Assembly (NCBI GenBank): GCA_002085305.1 | Contig: NATJ01000017.1 | Location: forward strand, 1 to 15,036 | Source: Epsilonproteobacteria bacterium 4484_65 | GTDB lineage: Bacteria; Campylobacterota; Campylobacteria; Campylobacterales; Sulfurovaceae | Direction of reading: 5' to 3' | DNA length: 15,036 nt | In this document: positions 13,873-15,036 of the stretch, piece by piece | Numbering within the stretch: position 1 is the stretch's first letter | Layout: each line of letters begins with the position of its first letter | Position numbers and translations under genes: made by a program | The notes under the pieces: model-generated | What the model was told of the DNA's origin: nothing | Databases searched by the model: none | Seen by the model: the letters and a program-made list of their open reading frames with translations, nothing else

Positions 13873-14844
13873 ATGCTGGAAAAACATGGATCCATGCTTC
13901 TTGCCAGAGAAGATATAAAAGTTTTTGATTGTACTATTAGAGATGGTGGTTTGGTAAACAACTATCACTTTACAGATGAGTTTGTAAAAGGTGTATACGA
14001 TACCTGTGTTGCAGCGGGTGTTGACTATATGGAGATAGGTAAAAATAACTCTCCGACTCTTATGAGTGAAGAGGAGTTTGGTGCTTGGAACTTTTCTAAA
14101 GAGGAAGATATCAGACGGATCGTTGGCAACAATGATACAGATATGAAGATAGCGGTAATGTCTGACATAGGAAGAACCGTAAAAGAGGAGCTTCTGCCTA
14201 AAGAGGAGTCTGTGGTCGATATGATCAGGATAGCAACTTATATCCATCAGATACCTGAAGCCATAGAGCTTATAGAGGAGGCCCATGCCAAAGGGTATGA
14301 GACCACCGTAAATGTTATGGCAATTGCCAAGGCATTTAACGATGAGCTCGATGAGGTGCTTGAAGTGCTTGGTAAGACAAATGTGGATGTTATCTATATT
14401 GCCGATACTTTTGGATCGTTTTATCCTGAGCAGATCAGGAGCTTAACTGAGAAATACCTTGATGTGGCAGAAGCCAGTGGTAAACAGGTAGGAATACATG
14501 CCCATAACAACATACAGTTAGCATATGCAAATACTATAGAGGCGATGATATATGGTACGAGCTTCTTGGACTGTACTATCTCCGGGTTAGGAAGAGGAGC
14601 AGGAAACTGCCCTATGGAACTTCTTATTGGTTTCTTGAAAAATCCAAAATACAAACTGCTGCCCGTCCTTGAGTTCATAGAGAAGTTTATAGTTCCTTTG
14701 GAGAAAGAGTTGGACTGGGGATACAGCATCCCATACATGATAACCGGTCAGCTTGTAGAGCACCCAAGATCTGCGATGAAAGCTAGAGATGAGGGTGACA
14801 CGGAGTATGTTAAATTTTATAAGAACTTAACAGAACAGTTGTAA
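13873..14844 (+). CDS. DRE-TIM metallolyase / aldolase catalytic domain protein (HMGL-like)
   Basis: A 323-residue TIM-barrel protein of the HMG-CoA lyase-like superfamily. It carries the DRE-type metal motif FDCTIRDGG (18-26, R23 and D24) and the second metal motif HAHNN (H209, H211, N212). The glycine loop GLGRGAGN at 238-245 is close to that of 4-hydroxy-2-oxovalerate aldolases (DmpG/BphI type). It lacks the C-terminal communication domain of DmpG and the leucine-type regulatory domain of isopropylmalate/homocitrate synthases, so it is one of the stand-alone aldolase-like proteins. I recall such proteins from surface-polysaccharide and amino-acid contexts, with substrate undetermined. Start at 13873 is supported by AAGGA (13862-13866); M8 (13894) is a less likely alternative. 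It is a lone gene bracketed by long direct repeats, with somewhat more GAG and CTT codons than its neighbours to my eye. It could be a recent insertion, or the cargo of a duplicated module. Confidence 0.8.
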   Translation: MLEKHGSMLLAREDIKVFDCTIRDGGLVNNYHFTDEFVKGVYDTCVAAGVDYMEIGKNNSPTLMSEEEFGAWNFSKEEDIRRIVGNNDTDMKIAVMSDIGRTVKEELLPKEESVVDMIRIATYIHQIPEAIELIEEAHAKGYETTVNVMAIAKAFNDELDEVLEVLGKTNVDVIYIADTFGSFYPEQIRSLTEKYLDVAEASGKQVGIHAHNNIQLAYANTIEAMIYGTSFLDCTISGLGRGAGNCPMELLIGFLKNPKYKLLPVLEFIEKFIVPLEKELDWGYSIPYMITGQLVEHPRSAMKARDEGDTEYVKFYKNLTEQL

Positions 14845-14854
14845 TTCTTAACTC

Positions 14855-15036
14855 GTTACCACGTTGTACGTGGTAATGCATACTTTACTCTTTTTTTCAT
14901 ATTCCCAATTATTGTACTTGAGGTGTTGTTACTCTCTTCATTTTTTTAGATGAGAAGCGTTAAATAAACGACAATAGTTTGTCGTTTATAGCTTTGGAAC
15001 CGAAATGGTCGGAGCAGAGCGTAGCCATGTAGGCAG
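14855..15036 (+). repeat. Long direct repeat, copy 2 (downstream of aldolase-like gene, runs off the window)
   Basis: Second copy of the element at 13433-13613, beginning 10 bp after the aldolase-like gene stop. Hairpin TTACCACGT/ACGTGGTAA is at 14856-14864 and 14868-14876 (loop TGT instead of TGC), then a run of seven T. The internal 11-bp stem is at 14964-14989. The last 104 bp are identical to copy 1. It is still matching at the final base of the window, so its true length is unknown. Confidence 0.9.
14856..14876 (+). terminator. Hairpin after the aldolase-like gene (head of repeat copy 2)
   Basis: Nine-bp stem with TGT loop, 11 bp after the stop codon, followed by a T-rich tract (TTTTTTT at 14891-14897). 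Probable terminator of the aldolase-like transcript, mirroring the hairpin after metH. Confidence 0.5.

Overview
The window looks like chromosomal DNA of a Campylobacterota (former Epsilonproteobacteria) species, probably in the Sulfurovum/Sulfurimonas range. The reasons are AT-rich DNA with short intergenic gaps, promoters that show a TATAAT-type -10 but no clear -35, a histidine kinase with the H-box AHQWRQPL that is common in this phylum, and lpxD, which implies a Gram-negative cell. The assignment comes from recognising protein families by eye, not from a search.

Left part (1-3731): the 3' part of trmA (tRNA m5U54 methyltransferase, cut by the window edge); a convergent CoA-binding (YccU-type) gene broken by a frameshift; ilvA (threonine deaminase with an ACT domain) diverging from it; a 20-bp inverted repeat of a type seen dispersed in many genomes; a short Ppx/GppA-family phosphatase; and a structured convergent intergenic region with nested inverted repeats.

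Middle (3732-6242): on the minus strand, a two-gene signalling operon. A soluble histidine kinase carries, in place of a classical sensor domain, a metallo-beta-lactamase-fold domain of the flavodiiron / oxygen-binding diiron (ODP) type. It overlaps by 8 nt with an OmpR-type response regulator. Its promoter region has an FNR-like palindrome centred exactly 41.5 bp upstream of a predicted start that coincides with the ATG, suggesting a leaderless, FNR/CRP-activated, oxygen- or iron-linked system. This is the most interesting part of the window. The shared 305-bp divergent region also holds the ilvB promoter and a roughly 180-nt leader with a tiny ORF (MKEDVL).

Right part (6243-15036): ilvB-ilvN (acetohydroxyacid synthase), a terminator hairpin followed by a second hairpin sharing the same arm sequence, lpxD (lipid A biosynthesis), a 76-residue protein of unknown function, a full-length cobalamin-dependent metH, and a DRE-TIM metallolyase/aldolase-like gene. 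The last gene lies between two direct-repeat copies of at least 180 bp (13433-13613 and 14855-15036, the second running off the window) whose last 104 bp are identical. The 443-bp gap in front of it is full of hairpins.

Metabolically, IlvA supplies 2-oxobutanoate to IlvBN for isoleucine synthesis, and IlvBN also makes the valine/leucine precursor; MetH makes methionine from homocysteine. The rest are housekeeping genes (tRNA modification, lipid A) and one regulatory system. The genes are not one functional cluster. The unusual material is the ODP-kinase operon and its promoter, the repeat-bounded aldolase-like gene and the structured non-coding DNA.
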